38,238 bases of DNA, taken from Liminaster sp964567855 (GTDB lineage: Bacteria > Bacteroidota > Bacteroidia > Bacteroidales > UBA3663). The position numbers and the translations under genes were made by a program. Location of the stretch: contig CAZMOE010000022.1 in the NCBI GenBank assembly GCA_964567855.1, positions 1 to 38,238 on the forward strand, in the 5' to 3' direction. Positions 14,460 to 23,464 of the stretch are shown here, piece by piece. Under the pieces are notes generated by a model that had not been told where the DNA came from, did no database searches, and saw only the letters and a program-made list of their open reading frames with translations. The stretch's first letter is position 1, and the number at the start of each line of letters is the position of its first letter.

Positions 14460-15566
14460 ATGAGAAAAAATTTTTTTAATATAATTCCCGGTGAGGATAC
14501 CGTGGCATTGCTGCTTTACGGTGATATTGGTGACGGATATAAGGTTGAGAGCGGCCGTGTGGTGAGCGAGCTTCTTGCCCTGCAGTCCCAGTATGACAAG
14601 ATAGACGTGCGCATCAACAGCAGGGGCGGTGATGTATTCAGTGGCATGGCGATATATAACGCCCTCCGTCAGTCCACGAGCGACATAACCATCTATGTGG
14701 ACGGTGTGGCCGCGAGTATTGCGGCTATCATAGCCCTTTGCGGCAAGCCCCTGTATATGTCCCCATACGCGAAGCTGATGCTACATAGTGTGAGCGGTGG
14801 TACGTGGGGCAATGCCTCCGCCCTCCGCCAGATGGCTGACCAGATGGAAGTGCTGCAGTGCGACCTTGCCCATATGATAGCCGGTCGCTGCGGCATGTCT
14901 GCAAAAGATATACAGGAGAAATATTTCGACGAAAAAGACCATTGGATAGATGCCGGTGAGGCGGTACGCATGAAACTGGCTGACGGAATCTACGATATGA
15001 CCACTATGGAGGAACCACCGAAGACAGAAGAAGAGATATATCACTATTTTAATAACCGGCTCCAACGTGAGCCACAAAACGAGAAAACAATGGCATTAAT
15101 AGATGACATTAGGGCAATTCCGTCTTTTCAGGACAAGGCGGATGCCGGGGCTATAACAGCACACATCAGAGAACTTGCCAACAAGGCAGCAAAGGCAGAT
15201 GCCCTCCAGCAGGCTAATAATACTTACAAGGCGCAACTGGAGAGTATGCAGAAAAAGGAAATTGAGACATTCCTCAATCAAGCCGTGTCGGACGGTCGTA
15301 TTACCAAAGAACAAGTAGATACGATGACAAAGCTTATGGAATGTGACCGTGACAACACGATGGCACTGATAAACAGTATGAGACCTCATAAGGGTGTAGG
15401 ACGTGCCGTAGACTTTATTCAGTCCGGATCAAGGTCAGGTAATTATGAAAATAAGACATGGGACGAACTTGACAAGGAGAATAAGTTGGCTGAATTGAAG
15501 ACCTCCGATCCGGAACTTTTTGCATCCAAGTTCAAGGACAAGTTCGGTGTGGACTACAAAAATTGA
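14460..15566 (+). CDS. Prohead protease with scaffold domain, ClpP-like (368 aa)
   Basis: The ClpP/S14-like fold is visible: the substrate loop INSRGGDVFSG, nucleophile Ser86 in GVAASIAA, His109 in KLMLHSVSGG, and a likely Asp about 50 residues later. The enzyme matures the prohead. The C-terminal ~150 residues are helical and charged (QANNTYKAQLESMQKKEIE), as in scaffolding domains. An in-frame ATG at 15090 (MALIDDIRAI) would give a free 158-aa scaffold, as in the nested protease/scaffold genes of Mu-like phages. A GTG 42 bp upstream (14418) is an alternative start, but the candidate promoter overlaps it. Confidence 0.88.
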   Translation: MRKNFFNIIPGEDTVALLLYGDIGDGYKVESGRVVSELLALQSQYDKIDVRINSRGGDVFSGMAIYNALRQSTSDITIYVDGVAASIAAIIALCGKPLYMSPYAKLMLHSVSGGTWGNASALRQMADQMEVLQCDLAHMIAGRCGMSAKDIQEKYFDEKDHWIDAGEAVRMKLADGIYDMTTMEEPPKTEEEIYHYFNNRLQREPQNEKTMALIDDIRAIPSFQDKADAGAITAHIRELANKAAKADALQQANNTYKAQLESMQKKEIETFLNQAVSDGRITKEQVDTMTKLMECDRDNTMALINSMRPHKGVGRAVDFIQSGSRSGNYENKTWDELDKENKLAELKTSDPELFASKFKDKFGVDYKN

Positions 15567-15601
15567 CAACCAATATCAATAATCTTTAAATTCAAAAGAA
15601 A

Positions 15602-16504
15602 ATGGCATTAAACAAAGAGATCTGGCTGACTACCATTCAGGAGAACTTCTTCCCTGACAACAGTTTTGCCACGAAGAGTATCGACGACAGCATCTTTGTG
15701 AGCAATAAGACCGTACATATCCCCAATGCCGGTGTTCCCTCCGGTGTGGAAATTAACCGTACTAAAAAGCCGGCGAGTGTCAGCCAGCGTTCTGACAACG
15801 ACCTGACCTACGACATGGATGAACTGACGACCAACCCCATTTACATTCCCAACATAGACATGGTGGAACTGAGCTATGACAAGCGTCAGAGCATACTATG
15901 GAACGACCGCATGGAGCTCCAAAAGAATGCCCATCAGAATCTACTCTACCGTTGGTTCTGTGCCGATACTGTTGTAGAGACCGCAGGTGCCGCTCGCGCC
16001 ACTCATACCAGCGACAAGGCCACCGGTACTCGCAAGAAGCTGACGAAAGCCTCTGTGCTGGATTTGATGACGAAGTTTAACGTAGATGATGTTCCTGCCG
16101 ATGGTCGTTACATCCTGCTCGATGCAGTGATGTATGCCGACCTTCTGGGTGACCTCACCGAAAAGGAGTTGAGTGCATTCCTTGCCTCGGCAGATGCCCA
16201 GAAAGGTGTGCTTGGCAATCTGTACGGTTTTAAAATTATGCAGCGTTCAAAAGTGCTGCGTGTAAAGGCCGACAAAAGCTTGCTGAAATGGAATGAAGCC
16301 GGTGAGGCGGGAGAGCTTGCCTCGGGCCTTGCCTGGCAAAGCCAGTGCGTTAGTCGTGCCTTGGGCGATGTGAAAATGTTCGATAACACGGATGATCCGA
16401 CCTATTATGGTGACATCTATTCGTTTCTGATGCGTGTTGGCGGATCTTACCGTCGTTATGACAAGAAAGGTGTGGCTGCCATTATCGAGGCGTCTGGTGT
16501 ATAA
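15602..16504 (+). CDS. Major capsid protein (300 aa)
   Basis: It directly follows the protease/scaffold gene, the standard place for the capsid gene. The size (300 aa) matches Mu gpT (305 aa). The sequence is even in composition, with many Asp and Lys residues and no membrane segment. Its features are typical of HK97-fold capsids: an N-terminal arm, an E-loop-like region (IPNAGVPSGVEINRTKKPAS) and a C-terminal domain ending in MRVGGSYRRYDKKGVAAII. The identification is from context and style; no catalytic residues apply. Confidence 0.88.
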   Translation: MALNKEIWLTTIQENFFPDNSFATKSIDDSIFVSNKTVHIPNAGVPSGVEINRTKKPASVSQRSDNDLTYDMDELTTNPIYIPNIDMVELSYDKRQSILWNDRMELQKNAHQNLLYRWFCADTVVETAGAARATHTSDKATGTRKKLTKASVLDLMTKFNVDDVPADGRYILLDAVMYADLLGDLTEKELSAFLASADAQKGVLGNLYGFKIMQRSKVLRVKADKSLLKWNEAGEAGELASGLAWQSQCVSRALGDVKMFDNTDDPTYYGDIYSFLMRVGGSYRRYDKKGVAAIIEASGV

Positions 16505-16516
16505 ACAAAGAATATT

Positions 16517-17713
16517 ATGCAATTACCAAGAGTTAAAATACAATTCTTAAACGGCCAGTTAGGTACTGTCGGGGAAAGTCCCGACGGGCTTATGGCCCTT
16601 GTTTGCGGTGCGTCAGCAGTCAGTGATACATTCCCATTAAATAAGGCGTATTCCGTGAACAGTATGGATGACCTTATCGCTTTGGGTGTGACAGAGGAGA
16701 ACAATGCCGTATTATACAAGCACGTGAAAGAGTTCTATGATGAAGCCGACAGCGGAACCAAGTTGATACTTTACCCGGTATCTCCCACGGTGACTATGAC
16801 AAGTTTGTGTGACTATACGAAGACCGGTGAGGGTTTTATTCGCCATCTTATCACCAAGCAGAACGGAGCCTTGCGGGGTATAGGCCTCGCGAATGTGAAT
16901 ACCAGTGCCAGTGGTGCCAGTGTGAACGGACTTTCTCCTGATGTGTTCTCCGCGCTTCCCAAGGCACAGCAATTGGCCGAATGGGCGACAACCGAACTTT
17001 ACGCTCCATTGTTCTTTGCTTTGGAAGGTTACGGATATGACGAGACCAAAGAACTTAAAGACCTCACACAGGAGAAATACAATCGTGTGTGCATTTTGAT
17101 TGGTGATACTGAGCAGGGCGGCAGTGGTGCCTGTATCGGCACAATGTTAGGGCGTGTGTCCTCCATTCCGGTGCAGCGTAATATCGGTCGTGTCAAGGAT
17201 GGCAGCTTGTTTCCGACAGAGATGTTTATCGGCAGCAAGAAAATAGAGGAGAGTGGTAGTATTGTTTCGGACATATATGCCAAGGGATATATAACTCCCC
17301 GTAAGTATGTAGGCCGTAGCGGTTATTACTTTACCGATGACAGCATGGCCTGCGATGTGACAGACGACTATGCTCATCTTGCCCCGCGAAGAGTGATAGA
17401 CAAAGCATACAGGGTGACTTATGACACTGCACTGGATTTTATGATTGACGAAATAGATTTGAACGAAGACGGTACGATGTTACATGGCGTGATCAAAAGT
17501 TGGCAACAGGCATTTGAGAATGCCATTAACCGCCAAATGACCGCTAACGGAGAATTGAGTGCGGGGCAGGATGGCAACGGCTGTAAATGTTATATCAACG
17601 AAAAGCAGAATGTGGTCAGCACATCGAGGATACTGGTCTCGGTTAAAGCGCGTCCCCACGGTTACAGTCGCTATCTCGATATTAATCTGGGTTTCCTTGT
17701 CGCATCAGTATAA
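16517..17713 (+). CDS. Tail sheath protein, DUF2586-like (398 aa)
   Basis: The contractile sheath subunit. The N-terminus (FLNGQLGTVGESPDGLMALVCGAS) and the strongly conserved-looking C-terminus (ending in YLDINLGFLVASV) resemble the DUF2586 sheath proteins of Bacteroides transposable phages. It precedes the tail tube gene, the universal order in myophages. Its presence shows the particle has a contractile tail. Confidence 0.85.
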   Translation: MQLPRVKIQFLNGQLGTVGESPDGLMALVCGASAVSDTFPLNKAYSVNSMDDLIALGVTEENNAVLYKHVKEFYDEADSGTKLILYPVSPTVTMTSLCDYTKTGEGFIRHLITKQNGALRGIGLANVNTSASGASVNGLSPDVFSALPKAQQLAEWATTELYAPLFFALEGYGYDETKELKDLTQEKYNRVCILIGDTEQGGSGACIGTMLGRVSSIPVQRNIGRVKDGSLFPTEMFIGSKKIEESGSIVSDIYAKGYITPRKYVGRSGYYFTDDSMACDVTDDYAHLAPRRVIDKAYRVTYDTALDFMIDEIDLNEDGTMLHGVIKSWQQAFENAINRQMTANGELSAGQDGNGCKCYINEKQNVVSTSRILVSVKARPHGYSRYLDINLGFLVASV

Positions 17714-17731
17714 TAAAGAAAAGAGAAAATT

Positions 17732-18139
17732 ATGGCAAATACGAGAGAATACGAATGGTCGGATGTCAGTGTAGTGCTTGCCGGTCGTCCGGTTACTGGA
17801 CTCCGCGGAGTCAAATACAGTGCCAAGCAGGAGAAAGAACTTCTGCATGCCAAAGGGAACAAGCCTCACAGCATACAGCGGGGCAACAAGACATACGATG
17901 GTGAAATCACTTTGTTGCAGTCTGAATACGAAGCCTTGAAACAGGCCAGTGGCGGTGACATTTTGGATGCCAGTTTCGATATTGTCGCCTCATACGGTAA
18001 TCCTACGAAGGGTGACGTGATAACAACGGATATACTAATCGGCTGTGAATTTACAGAGGATAATACCGAATGGAAGCAGGGCGACAAGTTTCAGGAGAAG
18101 ACATTGCCTTTCCTGTTCACAGACAAGAAGAGTGCCTGA
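17732..18139 (+). CDS. Tail tube protein (135 aa)
   Basis: A small beta-rich protein. The GLRGVKYSAKQEKELLHAKG start and the YDGEITLLQSEYEAL segment are typical of tail tube proteins with a Hcp-like fold. It is located between sheath and tail chaperone genes. It forms the inner tube through which DNA is ejected. Confidence 0.85.
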   Translation: MANTREYEWSDVSVVLAGRPVTGLRGVKYSAKQEKELLHAKGNKPHSIQRGNKTYDGEITLLQSEYEALKQASGGDILDASFDIVASYGNPTKGDVITTDILIGCEFTEDNTEWKQGDKFQEKTLPFLFTDKKSA

Positions 18140-18181
18140 TGTGTTCAAACGGTATTTTAAGACATTTCAAACAGTAATAAA

Positions 18182-18466
18182 ATGGATTATACAAAAGAGC
18201 AGGTATCTGCCTGGAAACAGAAACACGGAGAAATCTTTGAGATAACAGTCGAGGACAAGAGTTGTATATTGCGTAAACCCAACCGCAAGGACTTGAGCTA
18301 CCTCAGTGTGGTGAAAGACCCCATCAAGATGAGCGAGACGATGCTGAAGCAACTGTGGGTCGACGGCGATATGGAGATTCAGGCTGATGATGAATACTTC
18401 TTTGCTGCCATGCCCAAGCTGGAGGAACTGTTGAAAGTTAAAGAGGCTCAAATAAAAAAACTTTAG
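18182..18466 (+). CDS. Tail assembly chaperone, short form (94 aa)
   Basis: Lies between the tube and tape-measure genes, where phages encode a G/GT-type tail chaperone pair that coats the tape measure during assembly. The product ends in KVKEAQIKKL. Its final codons run over seven consecutive A residues (18454-18460), an A-AAA-AAA slippery heptamer in the correct frame, six codon-positions before the TAG. A -1 shift there yields the long form (see next entry). Confidence 0.85.
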   Translation: MDYTKEQVSAWKQKHGEIFEITVEDKSCILRKPNRKDLSYLSVVKDPIKMSETMLKQLWVDGDMEIQADDEYFFAAMPKLEELLKVKEAQIKKL

Positions 18467-18639
18467 CGGATGCAGATGTCCCGGATGCCGAAAACGGTGA
18501 TGTATTGTTCCTGAATACATTGTTACGGTATTATATGCACATAGACCCCGACACATTGAGAGACGAAGAATGGGCTTGGACAATCCGGTATCTGATAGAC
18601 ATCCGCAAAATGGAAGCGAAAGATGGACAGCGTACTTAA
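18460..18639 (+). CDS. Frameshifted extension of tail assembly chaperone (59 codons in -1 frame)
   Basis: After a -1 slip on A-AAA-AAA (18454-18460), the reading frame continues from ACT at 18460 to TAA at 18637-18639. It encodes 59 further residues, including a plausible helical domain (LLRYYMHIDPDTLRDEEW), for a total fusion of 152 aa. The frame has no good independent start and overlaps the tape-measure start by 17 bp. This is exactly the arrangement of lambda G-T and its relatives in contractile phages. Seen: the slippery site and the open frame. Inferred: use of the frameshift. Confidence 0.75.
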   Translation, partial: TLADADVPDAENGDVLFLNTLLRYYMHIDPDTLRDEEWAWTIRYLIDIRKMEAKDGQRT

Positions 18640-20371
18640 ATTCCTAATCAGGTTACAGGCAGACGAGGGTAACGTGCTGAGTGTGGCACACCGCACCTCC
18701 GAGCAGCTGGACACCATATCCCGTAAGGCGACTTCTGTCGGGGCTCGCCTGCGGGACGCTTTCTCCATATCCAAGTTTGGAACATCGCTGATGTCCATTC
18801 CAGGTATGCAGTTCCTGATGAACCCATATACGCTTGTCGGTGCCGGAATAAGTGCCGTTACAAGTCTTGGCGCACAGGCGGAGCAGACAAGTGTGGCATT
18901 CACCACGCTTGTCGGCAGCGAGGAGAAGGCAGCAAACATACTTGCCCAAATCAACGATTTAGCAGCCAAGACACCGTATGGCAATCTCGATCTGACAGAT
19001 AATGCCAAGACCATGCTTAACTTCGGCGTGGAGGCGGACAAGGTGAACGGCTATCTCCGGCAGTTGGGAGATATAGCCGCCGGTGATAAGAATAAGCTCG
19101 GCAGCCTTTCCCTTGTATTCGGTCAGGTGGCCAGCGCCGGTAAGATGAGCGGACAGGATCTGCTGCAGTTTATCAATGCCGGTTTCAACCCGCTGAAGGA
19201 ACTTGAAAAGATGACAGGCAAGACCTATGCCGACCTGCAGGACATGATGAGCAAGGGGCAAATCGGTCTCGATGCTGTGGCTGCCGCTATCCGTCATGCA
19301 ACAGAGGAAGGTGGAGCCTTTGCCGGGATGAGTGACAAGCTGAGCCAGACCGTCAGCGGAAAGTTCTCCACATTGGTGGGCAATATACAGCAGGCAGCGG
19401 TAGATATGTTCGCCAAGTTCCAGCCTGTTATCAATGCCCTGCTTGACCTGTTTATCTCAATAATTCCTCCGATAGCCTCCGCCTTGCAAGTCTTGTTGTC
19501 CATAGTGGAAAAAGTCATAAGGTTCTGTGTCAATTGGAAAACGGAACTTGGCTTGTTGGTGGCAGTCGTAGGAGTGGGAACCATAGCGTTCAATCTTCAC
19601 ACCATTGCGTTATGGGGTGTGGTAGGTGTCATAAAGGTTGTTACTGCAGTAACAAAGATGTGGGAAGGTGTGCAGTGGCTGCTTAATGTGGCCCTGACAG
19701 CAAATCCCATCGGTATCGTGATAACCGTGATAGCCGCTCTTGTAGCTGCGGTGGTTTACTGTTGGAACAAGTTTGCCGGCTTCCGTGCCTTTATTCTCAC
19801 CATGTGGAACACGATGAAGGGTTTTGGTGATATTATTAAAAACTATCTGATAGACCGTATCAAGACCTTGATGAGCGGTATCGGCAAGATAGGTCAGGCT
19901 TTCTCCAAACTCTTTGACGGTGATTTTAAGGGTGCCTGGAAGAGTGCGGTCAGCGGCGTTAAAGACATGACCGGTATTACCAGTGCGGAAAATACATTCG
20001 CCGCTACCAAAAAATTGGCATCCGGTGTAAAAGAAGAGTATGACCGTAACTATGCGTTGGAAAGTGCCAAGAAAAAAGAAAGCACAAGTAAGACAGCGAC
20101 AATTACCGAGCCGGGCACGAAAGGCAGTTCTAAGGAAAGTGTCACGTTTAATACGGCTTCAAGCAAAAGCAAGAACAGCAAAGGCCGAAAGACTGCCGAG
20201 GCACTTGCTACCGGTGGCACCCGTAACACAAGTATCACCATGAACATAAGCAAGTTCTTTGATAATATCTATGTGACGATGGCAGACAAGACAGATACGG
20301 CAGAGCTTGAACGCATCATCCTCCAGAGTATGAACCGGTCATTGGCCATAGCGACAAGTACAGATAGATGA
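18623..20371 (+). CDS. Tape measure protein (582 aa)
   Basis: Sets tail length and is ejected during infection. The N-terminus carries the tape-measure domain (FTTLVGSEEKAANILAQIND and LLQFINAGFNPLKELEKMTG). Three hydrophobic segments follow (about residues 269-299, 306-342 and 356-384) that could cross the host membrane. The C-terminal ~100 residues are Ser/Lys-rich and low-complexity. The protein is relatively short, so the tail should be under about 90 nm by the usual length per residue. It overlaps the next gene by 4 bp. Confidence 0.9.
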   Translation: MDSVLKFLIRLQADEGNVLSVAHRTSEQLDTISRKATSVGARLRDAFSISKFGTSLMSIPGMQFLMNPYTLVGAGISAVTSLGAQAEQTSVAFTTLVGSEEKAANILAQINDLAAKTPYGNLDLTDNAKTMLNFGVEADKVNGYLRQLGDIAAGDKNKLGSLSLVFGQVASAGKMSGQDLLQFINAGFNPLKELEKMTGKTYADLQDMMSKGQIGLDAVAAAIRHATEEGGAFAGMSDKLSQTVSGKFSTLVGNIQQAAVDMFAKFQPVINALLDLFISIIPPIASALQVLLSIVEKVIRFCVNWKTELGLLVAVVGVGTIAFNLHTIALWGVVGVIKVVTAVTKMWEGVQWLLNVALTANPIGIVITVIAALVAAVVYCWNKFAGFRAFILTMWNTMKGFGDIIKNYLIDRIKTLMSGIGKIGQAFSKLFDGDFKGAWKSAVSGVKDMTGITSAENTFAATKKLASGVKEEYDRNYALESAKKKESTSKTATITEPGTKGSSKESVTFNTASSKSKNSKGRKTAEALATGGTRNTSITMNISKFFDNIYVTMADKTDTAELERIILQSMNRSLAIATSTDR

Positions 20372-21015
20372 ACACGACAAGATTCCTATTGGAAAATGCT
20401 GCCCTCCGTGCCATGGGACTGACCAAAGTCCCCCCTTATTGGCTGTTCCGTGAGAATAATTTCCACGGTGTAAATACCGGCTATATCGGAGGCAAGACCC
20501 TGCCAGACGGTTCTGACTTCAATGTTGAGACCATGAGTGACGCGGAGCTGGAGGATGTTGTCCGGACAAACGCCCGTGGTGTTCCCATGGTAATGCCTTT
20601 ACGTTTTCAGCTGGAAGAAGCCGGTGCGGAAGACTGGCTGTTCCCTGTGGAGCCTATGGTAAGCGTCAACGGTCAGAACATTCTTGTCCGCCGGCATGTC
20701 AGCAAAGGCAGTGTTAAAGGCAGCATCAAGGAACGTTGGACCCAGGACGACTACACAGTGAGGATAGAAGGGATACTCATGTCGGCTGACGAAAAATATC
20801 CGTCAGCCGATGTGACCCGGCTGAAGAACTTCTGTGAGGCCGGACATGTGAAAGTCCTGTGTCCGCTGTTGGAGATATTCGGCATCAGTCACCTTGCCAT
20901 CGAGAGTTGGGATATACCCTTTACGAGCGGTGCGACCAATCAGAACTATACCATTACCGCTTACAGTGATGACATATACAAACTGCTGTTGAGCCGTGAT
21001 GACTTAAATGCTTGA
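20368..21015 (+). CDS. Baseplate/tail-tip structural protein (215 aa)
   Basis: I do not recognise a named domain with certainty; a DUF6046-like Bacteroides phage family is the nearest by style. It lies between tape measure and hub, where Mu has gp43 (DNA circularisation protein-like) and many phages a gp53/LysM-type tail-tip adaptor. The mixed alpha/beta pattern, many Gly and no signal peptide fit a virion protein. It overlaps the tape-measure stop by 4 bp (ATGA). Confidence 0.65.
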   Translation: MNTTRFLLENAALRAMGLTKVPPYWLFRENNFHGVNTGYIGGKTLPDGSDFNVETMSDAELEDVVRTNARGVPMVMPLRFQLEEAGAEDWLFPVEPMVSVNGQNILVRRHVSKGSVKGSIKERWTQDDYTVRIEGILMSADEKYPSADVTRLKNFCEAGHVKVLCPLLEIFGISHLAIESWDIPFTSGATNQNYTITAYSDDIYKLLLSRDDLNA

Positions 21016-21020
21016 TAAAT

Positions 21021-21974
21021 ATGTACACAATGATATATGACATAGAAATCGGCAACTATAAGTTAGGTATGCTTGACAGCGTTGAGATCCATCGCAGTGT
21101 CGAGCTGCTGTCTGACACGGCCGTAATAATGCTTCCTGCCGCGCAATATAACAATGCGCTGGAGATAGAAGACAAGTTAAGACGCGGTGACATGGTGAAT
21201 ATAATGTTCGGGTATGAGGAAACCGGACTTGTCGGAGAGTTCAGCGGCTGGCTGCAGCGTATATCCACAGACGGGGGCAGTATAAAACTACACTGTGAGG
21301 ATGACATGTTTCTGTTCCGGCGGGAAATTCCGGATGAGGTGCTGAAAAAGATAACCCTGCAAAGTCTTTTGGAGAAGGTCATATCCGGCTGCGGCCTTGA
21401 TTTGCGTGTGGACTGTTCTTACAGCTGGACGTATGACAATTTCGTCATCCATGATGCGACAGGCTATGATGTATTGAAGAAAGTACAGGAGGAGTGCGGT
21501 GCGGACATGTACCTCTGTGATGGGAAGCTGCATGTCCATCCTCCCGGCGAGAATATGGATGATGAGCGTTTCTATGACCTTGCCTTGAATGTGGAGGAGG
21601 AAGACCTGACCTATCGTAGGGCGGAAGACAAAAAAGTTAAGGTCGTTGTAAAGGCTCTGTTGCCGGATGGAACCGTCAAGGAGGTTGAGACAGGAAGTAC
21701 CGGCGGTGATAAGATAGAAATCAAATGTGCCACGAGCGACGAGGCGAGCATGAAAGCCCGCGGAGAGCTGGAAGTCAAAAGACGCACCTTTGACGGTTAT
21801 GAGGGTAGCATAACCGGATGGCTGATACCCATGTGCCGCCCGGCAGACTCCGTGACGCTGCATGACAAGGACTACCCGTACAAGGACGGGACATATTTTG
21901 TGACCAGTGTGACGACGACTTTTGGCAAAGACGGTGGCAAGCGTAAAATTGATTTGGGTTTCAGACTTTCTTAA
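21021..21974 (+). CDS. Baseplate hub protein, Mu gp44 / gpD-like (317 aa)
   Basis: Resembles late-control gpD/T4 gp27-type hubs: a beta-barrel start (YDIEIGNYKLGMLDSVEIHR), the LLEKVISGCGLDLRVDCSYS element, GYDVLKKVQEECGADMYLCDGKLHV, and a C-terminal barrel with GWLIPMCRPADSVTLHD. It trimerises at the tail tip above the spike encoded next. I choose the ATG at 21021; an in-frame TTG at 21012 is less likely. The sequence between this gene and the spike gene is only 14 bp. Confidence 0.85.
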   Translation: MYTMIYDIEIGNYKLGMLDSVEIHRSVELLSDTAVIMLPAAQYNNALEIEDKLRRGDMVNIMFGYEETGLVGEFSGWLQRISTDGGSIKLHCEDDMFLFRREIPDEVLKKITLQSLLEKVISGCGLDLRVDCSYSWTYDNFVIHDATGYDVLKKVQEECGADMYLCDGKLHVHPPGENMDDERFYDLALNVEEEDLTYRRAEDKKVKVVVKALLPDGTVKEVETGSTGGDKIEIKCATSDEASMKARGELEVKRRTFDGYEGSITGWLIPMCRPADSVTLHDKDYPYKDGTYFVTSVTTTFGKDGGKRKIDLGFRLS

Positions 21975-21988
21975 ATGGATAAAAGGTT

Positions 21989-22471
21989 ATGGATGAATAC
22001 AGAAAACTGAGGGATTATCTCACAGAGATTAAGGGCGGTCGCAACGTCTCAATATATCAGGGTATTGTCAAGAATGTAAGCGGACGGTTGTGTGATGTGG
22101 AGATTGGCAAAATAGTCATTCCTGATGTTCGTCTGCGGGCTTCGGAAACCGATGATGACGGCGAGCTCCTTATCACTCCTAAAGTGGGCAGTGCCGTGAC
22201 AGTCGGAAGTCTGAGCGGTGATTTGACCCAGCTTGTGGTACTGCAGATGGACCATGCTGAAACGGTGGTTATTAATGGCGGCAAGCTCGGCGGGCTTATA
22301 AATATATCCCAGCTGACGCAAAAGATAAATGAGCTTATAAAGACGTTCAACTCACACACGCATCAGGTCACGGTTATCCATCCCGGAGGAACTTTTGTTA
22401 CCGTGAAACCTGGTAGTGCAGCAGCTGACTTCAATAAAGACGATTATGAGGACGCAACGGTAAAGCATTGA
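21989..22471 (+). CDS. Baseplate spike, Mu gp45 / P2 gpV-like (160 aa)
   Basis: The N-terminal OB fold (GIVKNVSGRLCDVEIGKIVI) is followed by a beta-helical stalk. The HxH motif His123-Thr-His125 (NSHTHQVTV) is the iron-binding apex signature of gpV/gp45 spikes that pierce the outer membrane. The length is near that of Mu gp45 (197 aa). It lies directly after the hub gene. Confidence 0.9.
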   Translation: MDEYRKLRDYLTEIKGGRNVSIYQGIVKNVSGRLCDVEIGKIVIPDVRLRASETDDDGELLITPKVGSAVTVGSLSGDLTQLVVLQMDHAETVVINGGKLGGLINISQLTQKINELIKTFNSHTHQVTVIHPGGTFVTVKPGSAAADFNKDDYEDATVKH

Positions 22472-22474
22472 TAT

Positions 22475-22771
22475 ATGGACGGCATACAACTAACATGGGA
22501 GGAAGCAGACCAGACGTTGGAACCGGTTGTAAAGAACCGTAGTCTTTTGACGGGTGATATGCTCCGGCAGAACCAGGCCCTGATACTTGCCCTGCATAAC
22601 GGGGAACTGAAGGAACGTCCTGCTGTAGGTGTCGGTATCAGTGACATGCTGTTGGATAACGACCCCATATACTGGCGGACACGTATCAAAGAACAACTGG
22701 AGATGGACGGTCAGACGGTCGGAGATGTGCGTATAACCCTTTCAGGTATAGAGATAAAAGCAAAATACTGA
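22475..22771 (+). CDS. Baseplate wedge protein, gp46/gp25-like (98 aa)
   Basis: A small soluble protein between spike and lysis genes. In Mu the gene after gp45 is gp46, which belongs to the gp25/W baseplate wedge group. Features consistent with that are GDMLRQNQALILALHNGELK, GVGISDMLL and the C-terminal VGDVRITLSGIEIKAKY strand pair. The assignment is by position and short motif similarity. Confidence 0.7.
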   Translation: MDGIQLTWEEADQTLEPVVKNRSLLTGDMLRQNQALILALHNGELKERPAVGVGISDMLLDNDPIYWRTRIKEQLEMDGQTVGDVRITLSGIEIKAKY

Positions 22772-22791
22772 CAACAAAAAAGAAAAGCGAC

Positions 22792-23046
22792 ATGCAGAAG
22801 AATACGAAAGAATGGATACAGTACGGTTCGGCACTGGGAATGCTCGGCAGCGGTGTTCTGCTGACTTTCCTATGCTTTTTCCTAAACGGCTATTCCGTCA
22901 GTGACTCTGTGCTATGGTATGTGGCACAGTGCTTGGTATATGCCGGTTCCGTGTTTGGTGTAACCGTTTACATATCCACCAAATTCGGTGATGTTAAGAA
23001 AATGTTTAATGAAAAAATAAAAGAACAGAAAGATGAGAAAGATTGA
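22792..23046 (+). CDS. Holin-like two-TM protein (84 aa)
   Basis: Two transmembrane helices, about residues 11-32 and 41-62, with a charged C-terminus (KKMFNEKIKEQKDEKD), the layout of class II holins. It directly precedes and overlaps (14 bp) the endolysin gene. It would open the inner membrane to release the amidase. Confidence 0.8.
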   Translation: MQKNTKEWIQYGSALGMLGSGVLLTFLCFFLNGYSVSDSVLWYVAQCLVYAGSVFGVTVYISTKFGDVKKMFNEKIKEQKDEKD

Positions 23047-23464
23047 ACGAATTTTCGTGCATTGCACGGCAGGCAGTCAGAAAGCCTCGGTGAATGACAT
23101 TATGGCGGAGTTCCGTCGTAAGGGATGGAAGTACCCCGGTTATCATTATCTAATCACGCCTGATGGTGTAATACATCAATTGCTGGATGAAGAGGAAGTA
23201 AGTAATGGTGTAAGGGGATTTAATGCAACAAGTATTAATGTCGCATATTCCGGTGGCATAAACAGCGTAGATAATCGAACAGAAGCCCAAAAGGCAAGCC
23301 TACTGCGATTATTGAAGGAACTCCGCCTGCGTTATCCGAAAGCGGCTATAATGGGGCACCGTGATATATCACCGGACAAAAACGGCAACGGCATTGTAGA
23401 CCCGTGGGAGCGAATAAAAGACTGTCCTTGTTTTGATGCGAAAGACGAATATAAAAATGTATGA
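23033..23464 (+). CDS. N-acetylmuramoyl-L-alanine amidase endolysin (143 aa)
   Basis: A T7-lysozyme-type Amidase_2. Zinc ligands are His10 (IFVHCTAG), His109 (MGHRD) and Cys131 (DCPCFD); Tyr37-His38 (GYHYLI) marks the active-site strand. It cleaves the amide bond between MurNAc and L-Ala. No signal peptide is present, so it depends on the holin. Between the last two ligands lies DKNGNGIVDPWE, a near-perfect EF-hand/dockerin loop (Asp115, Asn117, Asn119, Asp123, Glu126), suggesting calcium stabilisation. Confidence 0.92.
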   Translation: MRKIERIFVHCTAGSQKASVNDIMAEFRRKGWKYPGYHYLITPDGVIHQLLDEEEVSNGVRGFNATSINVAYSGGINSVDNRTEAQKASLLRLLKELRLRYPKAAIMGHRDISPDKNGNGIVDPWERIKDCPCFDAKDEYKNV

